Part shown: in pieces, positions 7,651 through 15,594 of the stretch
Layout: every line of letters starts with the position of its first letter
Position numbering within the stretch: position 1 is the stretch's first letter
From: UBA11795 sp964652755
GTDB lineage: Bacteria; Chloroflexota; Dehalococcoidia; Lucifugimonadales; UBA826
Assembly (NCBI GenBank): GCA_964652755.1
Contig: CAZZBP010000020.1
Location: 1 to 30,011, forward strand
Length of the DNA: 30,011 nt
Reading direction: 5' to 3'
Program-made: the position numbers and the translations under genes
The notes under the pieces: model-generated
What the model was told of the DNA's origin: nothing
The model's database searches: none
The model's input: the letters and a program-made list of their open reading frames with translations, nothing else

Positions 7651-9036
7651 CTATATATTTGGTGGTTTCCAACCTCCCAACGATTCTTCGACGACCGAAG
7701 CCAAGGCCAACGCTACGTCTTCACGCCATGGCCGTGTTATGAGTTGCACTCCTATAGGTAGTCCTTCCAAAGATGTCCCAGCCCTGACAACCGTACCTGG
7801 CCATCCAGTTAGGTTAAATGAGCTGGTGAAAGAATTGGACTCCCTGTATTCAGCTTTCATAGATTCCCCGTGTGGAAGGGCAGGGAAGGGTCTTACCGGA
7901 CACAGAATGGCATCATATTTTTGCATGAATCCGAGCATCTCAGAACGGAAACTATCAATCTGTTCCAGCAGTTCGGTGTATTTTTCGACAGTCAGGCTTT
8001 CTGTTCTTTGTGCAAACCGCTTTACCCAACCATGGGTTTTACTAGTTCCTGCTTTTTCTAGTAATCTACGAACCCCCGCACCTCCGTCAGCAGTTAGCAA
8101 GCTAGTTCCCGGTGATTTTGCTATTGCAGACGGTATGTCCGCCTGAACAAAAGCTCCGTGGTCCTCTAAAACTATAGCCGCTGATTTTATGACAGCGGCT
8201 ATCTCATCAGGTGAAGTTATATCACCTATTTCTGTAAAATAAGCTACCCGGAGTTGTTTAATATCGACATCATCAGGGTTACCGAGACCCATAGGAATAA
8301 TCGCCGGATCTATCCAATCGGGTCCAGAAATAATCGGGTAAATCATGGTTAGATCTTCGACGAATCGAGACATGGGACCTACTGTAGTTAACGAGTCAAT
8401 TGCGCCCAAGGAATGACCGATTATGTGACCTGTCCGAGGAACCCTGCCAGAGGTCGGTTTGAGCCCAGTTATTCCACAAAATCCTGAAGGCACCCTTACG
8501 CTGCCTCCTGTATCAGTTCCAAGATCTACCGGTGAGCCTCCCGAGGCTATTATTGCAGCCGCTCCACCGCTGGAACCTCCGGGAGTTCTATCAAGATCGT
8601 ATGGGTTATTCGTGCGTCCATAAATAAGATTGTCAGTCTCAAAAGCAAGGGTTAATTCAGGCGTGTTTGTTTTCCCTAGTACTATAGCTCCCTCCGCTCG
8701 CATACGTGAAACAACTGTTGCATCGGATTTCGGGATGAAACTTTCTCGTCCTCTAGTCCCCCCTGTGGAGACTAGCCCCTGGGCATCGTGTGAGTCTTTT
8801 ACGGTCATTGGTAGGCCGTGTAGAAGGCCTGTTGATTCGCCTTTTGCCATGACGGAATCAGCTCTTTTGGCTTCAGAAAGAGCACGGTCTGCCGCCAAAT
8901 GAACTACTGCGTTAAGTTTTGGATTTACTTCCTCTATCCTTCGCAGGTGTGCCTCTACAACTTCTAGCGCCGACACTTTCTTATTTTGTATAGCTTCTTT
9001 TATACTTTTTGCGGAAGCGTACAAGATTTTGTCCAT
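7651..9036 (-). CDS. Amidase signature family hydrolase
   Basis: About 461 residues from the ATG at 9036, which has AGAGG just upstream; a GTG six codons earlier (9054) is the alternative, and residue numbers here count from it. The Ser-cisSer-Lys triad is complete: K86 in MTVKD, S161 in PGGSSGG and S185 in GTDTGGSVRVP, followed by FCGITGLKPTSGRVP. The family hydrolyses amides to acid and ammonia in the cytoplasm; GatA, aryl-acylamidases and nitrile-pathway amidases all share this core. GatB and GatC are not adjacent, and the C-terminal part looks catabolic, so a GatA role is less likely. Its position 2.5 kb from the nitrile hydratase suggests it may finish nitrile degradation, although it is on the opposite strand. 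Confidence 0.92.
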   Translation of the reverse strand: MDKILYASAKSIKEAIQNKKVSALEVVEAHLRRIEEVNPKLNAVVHLAADRALSEAKRADSVMAKGESTGLLHGLPMTVKDSHDAQGLVSTGGTRGRESFIPKSDATVVSRMRAEGAIVLGKTNTPELTLAFETDNLIYGRTNNPYDLDRTPGGSSGGAAAIIASGGSPVDLGTDTGGSVRVPSGFCGITGLKPTSGRVPRTGHIIGHSLGAIDSLTTVGPMSRFVEDLTMIYPIISGPDWIDPAIIPMGLGNPDDVDIKQLRVAYFTEIGDITSPDEIAAVIKSAAIVLEDHGAFVQADIPSAIAKSPGTSLLTADGGAGVRRLLEKAGTSKTHGWVKRFAQRTESLTVEKYTELLEQIDSFRSEMLGFMQKYDAILCPVRPFPALPHGESMKAEYRESNSFTSSFNLTGWPGTVVRAGTSLEGLPIGVQLITRPWREDVALALASVVEESLGGWKPPNI

Positions 9037-9493
9037 GCTACCTCTGTGATCCACTGACTATCTTGAGTGTACACATTAAAATGACAAACTCAAGTAACAG
9101 CATCATAAGATTCAATTCTGAAAAGCTTTAAGTGATCAAAAAAGTTGAATTTATTAGACATACCTTCTGTTCACATTTTTACGGCAAATAATATGTGAAA
9201 TGATTTAATCGATTCTGATTACAGGGACTGAAGAGCAGATAGATTCTCAACTAGATAAATTGTTCGGCTCAGGTGTTTCAGAAACCCTTGCCACTTTAGT
9301 TACGAATGCCGACAGAGCTGACTACTGCGCTCAATGAGTAAATAAACCAATGTCCACACTAACGTCCAGAAATATCACGGTCTTATCACCGGAAAATATT
9401 TCGTGACTCAGAGTTATCGAGTGGATGATCGGAGCCCTACGACTGAAAAAATGTTTGCTACCACCAATTTCGGAGAATAGAGGGGCCAATATT
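9037..9493. other. 457-base region between amidase and GNAT gene, holding an LLM gene remnant
   Basis: No intact gene. The plus strand at 9209-9337 holds a decayed C-terminus of an LLM oxidoreductase, listed separately. The remainder is AT-rich and unassigned. The amidase promoter must lie within it on the minus strand, but no clear -35/-10 pair stands out. Confidence 0.5.
9209..9337 (+). pseudogene. Remnant C-terminus of an LLM (F420/FMN) oxidoreductase
   Basis: A frame of 42 codons, closed upstream by TAA at 9206-9208 and ending in TGA at 9335-9337. It reads ILITGTEEQIDSQLDKLFGSG and continues VSETLATLV. This matches the C-terminal helix-strand of LLM oxidoreductases, where a GxxEQV...L..L..AGV...L motif precedes the last strand. 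No start codon, no ribosome binding site and none of the preceding 250 or more residues are present, so this is a stump of a deleted gene. It is short, so a chance resemblance cannot be excluded. Confidence 0.45.
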
Positions 9494-10315
9494 TTATAAT
9501 ACTGGATTCTTTTTTATATTTTTGTTCATCGCCCAGTCCGGGTACGAGTTGTACATATCGGTGTCCGGTGTGGGGAACCCAAGTGTTTGGGGAGGTACGT
9601 AAAACAGTTCTTTTTTCCCTTCCATACATTGAAACATGTACTCTAGACCTGATGAACGTAATGTTCGAGTAGAGGGTATATTAAATGGACCCACTACTGC
9701 CAACGGTATCCGGTCATTTTCCAGTATCCACCTCGCAGCTGCTGTTACTACTGCCCGCCCCATGCCTTTGCTCTGAGAGCCTGGCGAAACCTCCATTCCT
9801 ATTTCGCATACAGGAAATTCACGATTTTTCACTGTTGCCAATGAAGCTATCTTTCCGTCTTCTTTTATTCCAAAACCAGCGATAGCTTTTGGATAGCAAT
9901 GCCAAAACTGCTTGTAGTCAACCTCGCTAAGATCGTTATCGCTTATTTTTTCTACCCTGTTATCAATGTCATCCCCGATCGTAGATTCTTCGCCAAACAG
10001 GAACCAATTTGGTCCCCATACTGAGATACCGTAAGGCAAAGTTACTCTGGAAAGTTCGTAGAATCCATAAGTTGAAAAAATCATGACAGGGTTAAGGTCC
10101 TCCAACGGACCTTCTAATTTATGTGCTATGTCTGGATTATTAACTACTAGGGCTGCCTTGATTCCTACCTGTACAGCGAGTAGCTCTGTTGGCCCCTCCA
10201 GCGGATGGTCAGGGACAATCAAGGGCACGGACTTAACTCCAAAAGAAGAAAGTGATGCTCTTGAATAATTTTCCATCCAGGGCAAAAGTTGCTCTTTTAA
10301 TCGTAGATTGATCAT
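9494..10315 (-). CDS. GNAT family acetyltransferase with long N-terminal region
   Basis: A 273-residue protein. The second half is a GNAT fold: IASLATVKNREFPVCEIGMEV, then the acetyl-CoA loop SQSKGMGRAVVTAAARWI, then the closing motif NIPSTRTLRSSGLEYMFQ. The first 130 or so residues are not a standard GNAT motif and may form a second, degenerate GNAT-like lobe or a substrate domain, as in the FR47/GCN5-related double-lobed proteins. Acceptor unknown. It is transcribed away from an SDR gene across an intergenic region that contains a perfect 24-bp palindrome, which could be an operator shared by both. AAGGA lies somewhat far upstream of the ATG at 10315. Confidence 0.75.
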   Translation of the reverse strand: MINLRLKEQLLPWMENYSRASLSSFGVKSVPLIVPDHPLEGPTELLAVQVGIKAALVVNNPDIAHKLEGPLEDLNPVMIFSTYGFYELSRVTLPYGISVWGPNWFLFGEESTIGDDIDNRVEKISDNDLSEVDYKQFWHCYPKAIAGFGIKEDGKIASLATVKNREFPVCEIGMEVSPGSQSKGMGRAVVTAAARWILENDRIPLAVVGPFNIPSTRTLRSSGLEYMFQCMEGKKELFYVPPQTLGFPTPDTDMYNSYPDWAMNKNIKKNPVL

Positions 10316-10420
10316 GATGATTGAATCCTTACGTTATAAGGGAGTTACAACTGTTTATAACAATCTCAGGGGAATAATTTAATGTGTCTGTTCCATTCTC
10401 GATTATAAATTACATGTAAT

Positions 10421-10444
10421 TAATATCTAAAATTTTAGATATTA
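10421..10444. promoter_or_regulatory. Perfect 24-bp AT-rich palindrome in a divergent intergenic region
   Basis: The 24 bases from 10421 to 10444 equal their own reverse complement; half-site taatatctaaaa. It lies 106 bases from the GNAT start and 155 from the SDR start, between two divergent genes, which is the usual position of a dimeric regulator's operator. No regulator gene is visible nearby, and an AT-rich palindrome can also act as a structural element. Confidence 0.4.
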
Positions 10445-10598
10445 GATAAACTTGGTCAGATGAGACAAATTTCCATATATTGAGGAGTCACATCAGTCAC
10501 AACAATAGGCATTTTGTAAAAACGACATTTATTATTTATCCGTGAAGATAGTTGCTTTGGGCTGTTTAAGTTTGAAAGTCGCTCAATATTCTTAACAT

Positions 10599-11555
10599 AT
10601 GTGCCCTATGTCTTTGAGTAGTCTCTTGAAAAAGAAAGGTCCTAATGGACTAGGTTTTTCCAGCACAGCCGAAGGTGTTACCGAAAGTTTAGACCTATTT
10701 GGGAAAACAGTTTTGATAACGGGGGTGAATTCTGGGTTAGGGTTGGAGACAGCCCGTGTTTTATCTTTGAGGGGAGCAACAGTCATAGGGCTGGCTAGAA
10801 CCATTGATAGAGCAGAGTCTATATCTCCGATACTGAAAAATGAGTATTTTCCGATGTCCTGCGAACTATCAGAACCTCAGTCGGTACTTGGTTGTGTAGA
10901 AATCTTGAAAAACTCAAAAATGTTACTTGACGCGGTAATATGTAATGCAGGCATAATGGCCCTTCCCAGATTGCAGCAGAAATACGGCGTTGAACTACAG
11001 TTTCTCACAAATCACATAGGGCATTTTATGCTGGTGAGAGGCCTGATTGATTTGTTGAAACAATATGGCCGTATAACTGTTGTATCCAGTGTAGCTCATA
11101 AAATGTTCTCATATAGAAATGGGATTCAATTCCAGAATTTTTCAGGTGTCCGGAACTATGATCCCCACAGAGCCTATGGCCAATCCAAACTTGCGAACCT
11201 TCTATTCTCTAACGAACTATCAAGGCGATTTAAGTCCACAACTTTTACATCCAATGCGGTTCATCCAGGAGTAATTCGTACGAATTTGTTACGGCACTAT
11301 AACCCGTATATAAGATATGCCGTTCGAATAGTGGACAAAATTTTTCTAAAAACCGTTGAACAAGGAGCTGCAACTCAATGCTATGTCAGTGTTCATCCTG
11401 ACATAGAGGGAATGAGTGGCAACTATTTTTCTGATTGTAATCTGGAACAACCTTCGACACATGCCCGAGATAAAGTTATGGCAAAACGTTTGTGGGATGT
11501 TTCAGAAAATATTGTTTCTGAAATACGAAACGAGAAAATGTGGCAGGATGGATAA
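10599..11555 (+). CDS. Short-chain dehydrogenase/reductase, retinol-dehydrogenase/WWOX-like
   Basis: A 318-residue classical SDR. The nucleotide-binding motif is TGVNSGLG near residues 41-48, the NAG motif reads CNAGIMALP, and the catalytic elements are VVSSVAHK (Ser) and YGQSK (Tyr and Lys). A long substrate loop after the catalytic serine and the pattern VHPGVIRTNLLRH make it most like the retinol dehydrogenase / WW-domain oxidoreductase branch rather than FabG. It would catalyse NAD(P)-dependent alcohol-carbonyl interconversion; the first residues before the Rossmann fold form a short extension. ATGs at 10599 and 10608 are both possible starts and neither has a clear ribosome binding site. 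It converges with a membrane-protein gene 26 bases away. Confidence 0.88.
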   Translation: MCPMSLSSLLKKKGPNGLGFSSTAEGVTESLDLFGKTVLITGVNSGLGLETARVLSLRGATVIGLARTIDRAESISPILKNEYFPMSCELSEPQSVLGCVEILKNSKMLLDAVICNAGIMALPRLQQKYGVELQFLTNHIGHFMLVRGLIDLLKQYGRITVVSSVAHKMFSYRNGIQFQNFSGVRNYDPHRAYGQSKLANLLFSNELSRRFKSTTFTSNAVHPGVIRTNLLRHYNPYIRYAVRIVDKIFLKTVEQGAATQCYVSVHPDIEGMSGNYFSDCNLEQPSTHARDKVMAKRLWDVSENIVSEIRNEKMWQDG

Positions 11556-11581
11556 TTATTAGTTTTCAGCTGATGTGTTGT

Positions 11582-12142
11582 TTATTTGGGAGGTGTTTCC
11601 CCACAAATCAGACATTTTTCTATGGCAAATCCAACTTTTGAATAGTTCGTTTTAGAAATCATCTCATTAAAATTTACGAGATCAGAATGATAGTGGCGGT
11701 GTTCTTTAATTAAGCGCAGATTGCTGACTATATACCGTAGATACATTTGCATTAATCCATTGAGCACCATTTTTATTGTGTCCATGGCAACGAAGGCTAA
11801 GCCTAGCCCGAGTAAGAGTGCGCCACCAAACCCAAAAACTATAGACAATTTGTTTACGTATCCTCCCTTAATCAGAAACCATAGGTACCCTGCGTAAAGG
11901 GAAATGGCAGCGGCAACAGGTATGCCGTAATGAACAATACCAGGTAAACCAGTTGCTCTGTTGAAAAGAGCGGGCTCTTGGTTCTGACGGTTCCATAGTT
12001 TGGATTCACCAGTTTTATAAGCATGAGGATTCATAAATCGATTCCATTGCGTTTCGAATGTTAGCCAACGCAATACAACACCATAATTTTCGTCGATTAA
12101 CCCGTAATCTCTCGGGTCAGGCTTGTCAGTTCCTTCATTCAT
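11582..12142 (-). CDS. Unknown small membrane protein with C-terminal CxxC
   Basis: A 186-residue protein I do not recognise. The N-terminal 65 residues are polar and aromatic (including VLRWLTFETQWNRFMNPHAY). Two hydrophobic stretches follow: GIPVAAAISLYAGYLWFLI at about residues 73-91 and IVFGFGGALLLGLGLAFVAM at about 100-119. A polar region then ends in EKCLICGETPPK, with a single CxxC that could bind metal or form a disulfide. No signal peptide is apparent. It is the lone minus-strand gene between an SDR and a beta-propeller gene, so context gives no function. Confidence 0.7.
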   Translation of the reverse strand: MNEGTDKPDPRDYGLIDENYGVVLRWLTFETQWNRFMNPHAYKTGESKLWNRQNQEPALFNRATGLPGIVHYGIPVAAAISLYAGYLWFLIKGGYVNKLSIVFGFGGALLLGLGLAFVAMDTIKMVLNGLMQMYLRYIVSNLRLIKEHRHYHSDLVNFNEMISKTNYSKVGFAIEKCLICGETPPK

Positions 12143-12393
12143 AAAGACATGATAACGATTTATTCTTTTTTAGTTAACCGCCGATATTTGGGAAAGCTGT
12201 TCCATTTTATTTCTAGGAGACGAGCCTTTTATAGCACTGAAAATCCCGGATGTATTCAAAGGATATTAGACCAATACTTTAGTCATCCGTGTCGAATTTG
12301 TATCTAATACCAATAACTTGCAGAACATTGCGTTTAGTAGATTTGCTACGATATCTTTTTAAGATCTCATCCTCAAGTAAATGGAGCGCGAAT

Positions 12394-13347
12394 ATGACCT
12401 TAAATAAAAAGAGCGGCGATCAACCATTTGTTTTTGGGCATCGTGAAGATCTAAATAATCTTCCGTCGATTGCTAAGGAACACGAGGTGGATTTACATGG
12501 CGGATTTGCGATTGATTCTACGGGGGGAGGAACTGTTTACTACGGCATGCCTGGGTGCGGGATAGTTAGCATCGACCCGGATCTTCAAAAACAGCATGTT
12601 ATACGTTTACCTGAACAGATAGAATCGTTTAATTTTCACGGAACGACAATTACGGAATTTGGAGGAGAAAAGCGGCTGATATTACCTGCTAATAATAATG
12701 AGTCTGTTTGCGTGATTACTTTAGACGGACAGATCGATTACATACTTCCTCGTCCGTTATTTAACGAATATAGTTCCCAAGAAAAACCATACAAACCCAC
12801 TGATACTGTTGTCGTCGGAGACCAACTATATGTCGCCGACGGCTACGGATCCAACCACATTATTTCTGCTAATGTGGTGACACAGGAGTGGAATCAAATC
12901 TTTGGCGGGAAGACCGAAGATTCTAAAGAAGATGGTAAATTCACTACGGCGCATGGTATAGGGTTTAATCCGATCCACAAGAAGTTAGATATTACTGATC
13001 GTCCTAATTCCCGTATCCAAGTTCACGATACCGGAGGTATTTTTGTAGCCTCCCATAAACTGTTGCCGGGTTCTTTTCTATGTGGCATAGACTACATCGA
13101 ATATCAAGATCACTGGTATGCGGCGATAGCTTGCCTGAACGACCCTGATGAAAATAGGCCGGCTCCAATCTTGATCATTGACGTAGAAACTTACCAACTC
13201 CTCTCCATAATACGCCCTAAGGAAGAATTAAACATCGAACTAGCCCAACATATGCACAACGTTGTATTCCATATCTACGATAATCAACTTTACTTGATTT
13301 GTCAGGCTTGGAACCCAGGGCATTATTTTGTCTTGCAAAAGATTTAA
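12394..13347 (+). CDS. NHL/six-bladed beta-propeller-like protein
   Basis: About 317 residues from the ATG at 12394, which has GGAG at 12383-12386; the frame is open 35 codons further upstream (to 12289), but those residues lack a ribosome binding site and look non-coding. Repeated strand patterns typical of NHL or SMP-30-like propellers are present: GGFAIDSTGGGTVYYGMPG, DTVVVGDQLYVADGYGSNHI, TTAHGIGFNPIHKKLDITD, and RPAPILIIDVETYQLL. No signal peptide is evident, which argues for a cytoplasmic location. Propellers of this kind are lactonases, lyases or binding scaffolds; catalytic residues cannot be assigned. It stands alone between a divergent membrane-protein gene and a tRNA-like region. 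Confidence 0.75.
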   Translation: MTLNKKSGDQPFVFGHREDLNNLPSIAKEHEVDLHGGFAIDSTGGGTVYYGMPGCGIVSIDPDLQKQHVIRLPEQIESFNFHGTTITEFGGEKRLILPANNNESVCVITLDGQIDYILPRPLFNEYSSQEKPYKPTDTVVVGDQLYVADGYGSNHIISANVVTQEWNQIFGGKTEDSKEDGKFTTAHGIGFNPIHKKLDITDRPNSRIQVHDTGGIFVASHKLLPGSFLCGIDYIEYQDHWYAAIACLNDPDENRPAPILIIDVETYQLLSIIRPKEELNIELAQHMHNVVFHIYDNQLYLICQAWNPGHYFVLQKI

Positions 13348-13513
13348 TATATTAGGGAATTAGAATGACTATCCGCTGCCCAATTTGGATTTAAACGTGT
13401 AGTAAATGGGGGGGCGCTTACCGCTGGAGGCGAAAATAACCGAGCTAGGCCCCGTGGAGCTATGTGTAGCCTAAAGTGGCCTATATTGACGGAACTTTAG
13501 GGCTGGACCAAGA

Positions 13514-13551
13514 TTTGGAGACCGACGCTCTACCAACTGAGCTACGCTCCT
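13514..13551 (-). tRNA. tRNA-Trp(CCA)-like 5' half, truncated at the anticodon loop
   Basis: On the minus strand from 13551 the 38 bases follow the tRNA template position by position: acceptor strand AGGAGCG, T8-A9, D arm GCTC-AGTTGGTA-GAGC, G26, anticodon strand TCGGT and loop CTCCAAA with anticodon CCA. The next bases, TCTTG, do not pair with TCGGT, and no T arm or matching acceptor strand (CGCTCCT) follows in the next 150 bases. It is therefore a half gene. A transcribed split or intron-bearing tRNA is conceivable but not supported by a visible 3' half. Confidence 0.5.
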
Positions 13552-13682
13552 ACGCGATATAAGTAGGCACGAATTGTACCAAATCCCCTAATCTTTACTA
13601 GCGGAATTTCCAGAAAAACGGGGGAATAATCATATTTTGGATCAAATTCGAAATCTCAGTGATTTAATCGCAGGTCAAGCTA

Positions 13683-13775
13683 GATTCTGTACTCTGGAAT
13701 TAAGGATTGGATTTGGTGATTAGACCCCGATATACACCAATTAGGCTACCCATATCTCGCATATATGACAGAATC
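13683..13775 (-). ncRNA. Possible structured RNA or decayed tRNA-like element closed by an 8-bp stem
   Basis: GATTCTGT (13683-13690) and ACAGAATC (13768-13775) are perfect reverse complements 93 bases end to end. Inside are TTGGTG/CACCAA and CATAT/ATATG stems, and on the minus strand a D-arm-like GTAGCCTAATTGGT. The spacing suits a small folded RNA, but the tRNA template is not satisfied (no consistent anticodon stem or T arm). Offered as a weak candidate only. Confidence 0.25.
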
Positions 13776-13819
13776 GTCCTTTTACCCAGGCCTCAGAATA
13801 GTCGTCGGTAGGAATTTCC

Positions 13820-14560
13820 ATGTTCAAGAAAAAAAAGAAATTAGCTTTGGTAACTGGTGGATCCCGTGGGATAGGCAAGGCGATCGCATTGGAATTCGCA
13901 GAAAATGGGATCGATGTTGTTGTGACCGGCCGTAGTGAAAGAAGGTTAGAGGAGACTTCCAGAGAACTTCGAGATTATGCAGTAAATGCCTATCATGTCG
14001 GTGCGGATATTGGAAGACCTGAAGGCGCAGAAAAAATATATGGGTTCCTTATCAATAACGAACTAACAGTGAACATACTAATAAACAACGCTGCCATGAT
14101 TCATCCTAAAATTCCTTTGGTGGATTTCGATATTAAGGATTGGGAGGAAGTCGTTAATGTGAACCTCGTTGGGGCTGTGAGAATAACCAAAATGTTATTG
14201 CCGGGAATGATTACTCAAGGATATGGAAAAATCATCAATATATCTTCGATTGGAGGCAGAAAAGGCGCCTACGGAAGAAGTGCCTACAGAGCGACGAAGG
14301 CAGGTTTGATAAGTTTCACTGAATCGCTCGCAGCCGAAGTAAAACCGTCAGGGATAGATGTCAATTGCATCTGCCCAGGGGGTGTTGTGACAGAAGGCTA
14401 TATCGAAGCGTTTGGGGAGGAAACAGTTCGAGATGGAAATATGATGGAGCCCGTTGAAATCGCGACCCTTTGTTCGTTTCTTATTGGATCAAAATCCTCC
14501 GCGATAACAGGAGCAATTATTGATGCATATGGGTCAACAAACCCTTTGTTCGATACATGA
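13820..14560 (+). CDS. FabG-like short-chain dehydrogenase/reductase
   Basis: A 246-residue classical SDR, the usual length. It has the Rossmann motif TGGSRGIG near residues 13-20, NNAAM as the NAG-equivalent, catalytic serine in IINISSIGG, and YRATKAG supplying Tyr and Lys. The tail (GSKSSAITGAIIDAYGS) is also typical. It would reduce or oxidise a carbonyl/alcohol with NAD(P)(H); FabG proper is uncertain because no fatty-acid genes are near. GGTAGGAA precedes the ATG at 13820 with suitable spacing. The start region has a run of A (five lysine codons), a spot prone to sequencing slippage but in frame here. The gene is followed after 105 bases by a small unknown gene on the same strand. Confidence 0.9.
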   Translation: MFKKKKKLALVTGGSRGIGKAIALEFAENGIDVVVTGRSERRLEETSRELRDYAVNAYHVGADIGRPEGAEKIYGFLINNELTVNILINNAAMIHPKIPLVDFDIKDWEEVVNVNLVGAVRITKMLLPGMITQGYGKIINISSIGGRKGAYGRSAYRATKAGLISFTESLAAEVKPSGIDVNCICPGGVVTEGYIEAFGEETVRDGNMMEPVEIATLCSFLIGSKSSAITGAIIDAYGSTNPLFDT

Positions 14561-14665
14561 GAGTCGCTGGAATCAAACAATTGAATGTTAGATCGACATT
14601 TGTCTTATCGTTGTTTGTAAATTAACCGTGTGCTAACTTGAGGAGAAGTAAAAAGGAGATAAATC

Positions 14666-14887
14666 ATGCTGGAGCATGTAGAGAAATTTGGTATTTATTT
14701 GAATATCGAATCTGGTCAGGTGGTACGTATAACTTCCCCATACTGGTTTCCTCCGGAACCTGAATGGGTGATGGTCACCCGCGAAGTCAACACCACCCTC
14801 ATTGACATTAGGGACTCAATTAAGAGGAGAGAGCTTTTTTCCGAGCCTGATTCCGTTATCTGGGGAAGGATTCCATTAAAGGATTAA
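14666..14887 (+). CDS. Small protein of unknown function, 73 residues
   Basis: A 73-residue soluble protein with a strong ribosome binding site (AAAAGGAGAT nine to ten bases before the ATG at 14666), which is the main reason to believe it. It contains FGIYLNIESGQVVRITSPYW, a beta-rich start, followed by PPEPEWVMVTREVNTTLID and a helix-like RDSIKRRELF. No cysteine cluster, membrane segment or known motif is seen. It follows an FabG-like SDR by 105 bases and may be on the same transcript. I do not recognise the family. Confidence 0.6.
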   Translation: MLEHVEKFGIYLNIESGQVVRITSPYWFPPEPEWVMVTREVNTTLIDIRDSIKRRELFSEPDSVIWGRIPLKD

Positions 14888-14940
14888 TAACCTGATTGTT
14901 GGAGGGTGGAGCGTGGAATTCGTATGAGACTATTCCCTCA

Positions 14941-15099
14941 TCAACTATGCGACAGGAACTTAAAGTCGACGCAACAATTAAAAATATGAAACGATAATTG
15001 AAGGTCGCTGCAGTCTGATGTGAATCCACAATTTACGCAAATCATCTTGCACTTGATTTGAATTGTATGTGCTCCACAAAGTATGCAAAGATTTTCCAT
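14941..15099 (-). CDS. Very short double-CxxC zinc-ribbon-like protein, 52 residues
   Basis: Reading the minus strand from the ATG at 15099 gives 52 codons and a TGA at 14943-14941. The sequence has two knuckles, CILCGAH at residues 5-11 and CVNCGFTSDCSDL at 21-33, the spacing of a compact zinc ribbon, with AAGGA just before the start as a ribosome binding site. The pattern CxxCG...KCK-ICxNCG...DCSDL is like small zinc-ribbon proteins I have seen in other bacteria. The end of the protein (NCCVDFKFLSHS) is less convincing. It lies 130 bases beyond the 3' end of rnpB on the same strand. It is too short for default gene-length cut-offs and easily missed. Confidence 0.6.
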   Translation of the reverse strand: MENLCILCGAHTIQIKCKMICVNCGFTSDCSDLQLSFHIFNCCVDFKFLSHS

Positions 15100-15228
15100 G
15101 TATCCTTACTAGTCCCTTGCTTCTAGTCCCATCTGTTCATCAAAAGTACTCTGCAATATTTATATGATTGATACAAGCAGTTTGTCGACGTGGGTAGAGA
15201 CATCCACCTTCCATAAGTTTGAATTTCA

Positions 15229-15588
15229 GAGCTTGAGGTGGACTATAAGCCGAGTTCTGTTCTCTGAATTAATCCAGAGTGGCGACCATCTATCTAGCCC
15301 TTCCGTTGCCGAAAGGGTCAAGCGGCCAACCCGGGTAAGTTCCGGAACCTTTGTTACCCCTATTAGGCCTTGCTCCAGATGGGGTTTGCCTTGACCGGAG
15401 CTGTCTCCAGTTCCGCGGTGAGCTCTTACCTCACCTTTTCACCCTTACTGATAAACAGCGGTATGTTTCTGTGGCACTTTCCGTCGGGTCACCCCGCCCC
15501 GCCGTTAACGGGCATCCTTCCGGGGGAGCTCGGACTTTCCTCCTGGGTTGAAAATCAACCCAGGCGGTCGCCCGTCCACCTCAAACTC
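15229..15588 (-). ncRNA. rnpB: RNase P RNA, bacterial type A
   Basis: Catalytic RNA that trims tRNA 5' leaders. On the minus strand the conserved blocks occur in order: GAGGAAAGTCCGAGCTCC (J3/4-P4 region), ACAGAAACATACCGC, GGTAAGAGCTCACCG, AGCAAGGCC-TAATAGGG, TGGTCGCC, and ACAGAACTCGGCTTATAGTCC at the 3' P4 strand. The ends are set by the P1 helix: bases 15588-15574 pair over 15 positions with 15243-15229, including one G-T pair. P3 is the hairpin CCTGGGTTG...CAACCCAGG. The 360-base length is usual. An extended -10 promoter sits just upstream. Confidence 0.97.
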
Positions 15589-15594
15589 AGGTGA

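Larger units (their letters stand above)
13348..13819. other. 472-base intergenic region with tRNA-like fragments and inverted repeats
   Basis: No protein gene. It contains, on the minus strand, a tRNA-Trp 5' half (13514-13551) and a second weaker tRNA-like stretch inside an inverted repeat (13683-13775). An 8-bp inverted repeat (cctaaagt at 13470-13477 and actttagg at 13494-13501) lies just beyond the Trp half. A homopolymer run of seven G lies near 13409-13415. The layout looks like a damaged RNA-gene or integration locus. Confidence 0.55.

Noticed and set aside
7518..7742. Plus-strand reading frame of 74 residues with a hydrophobic middle
   Set aside because: Overlaps the amidase C-terminus in antisense by about 90 bases and has no ribosome binding site; looks like a chance frame.
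13381..13500. Possible tmRNA or SRP RNA in the G-rich stretch before the tRNA-Trp half
   Set aside because: No tmRNA tRNA-like domain or tag frame and no SRP GGAAGC apical loop could be found on either strand.
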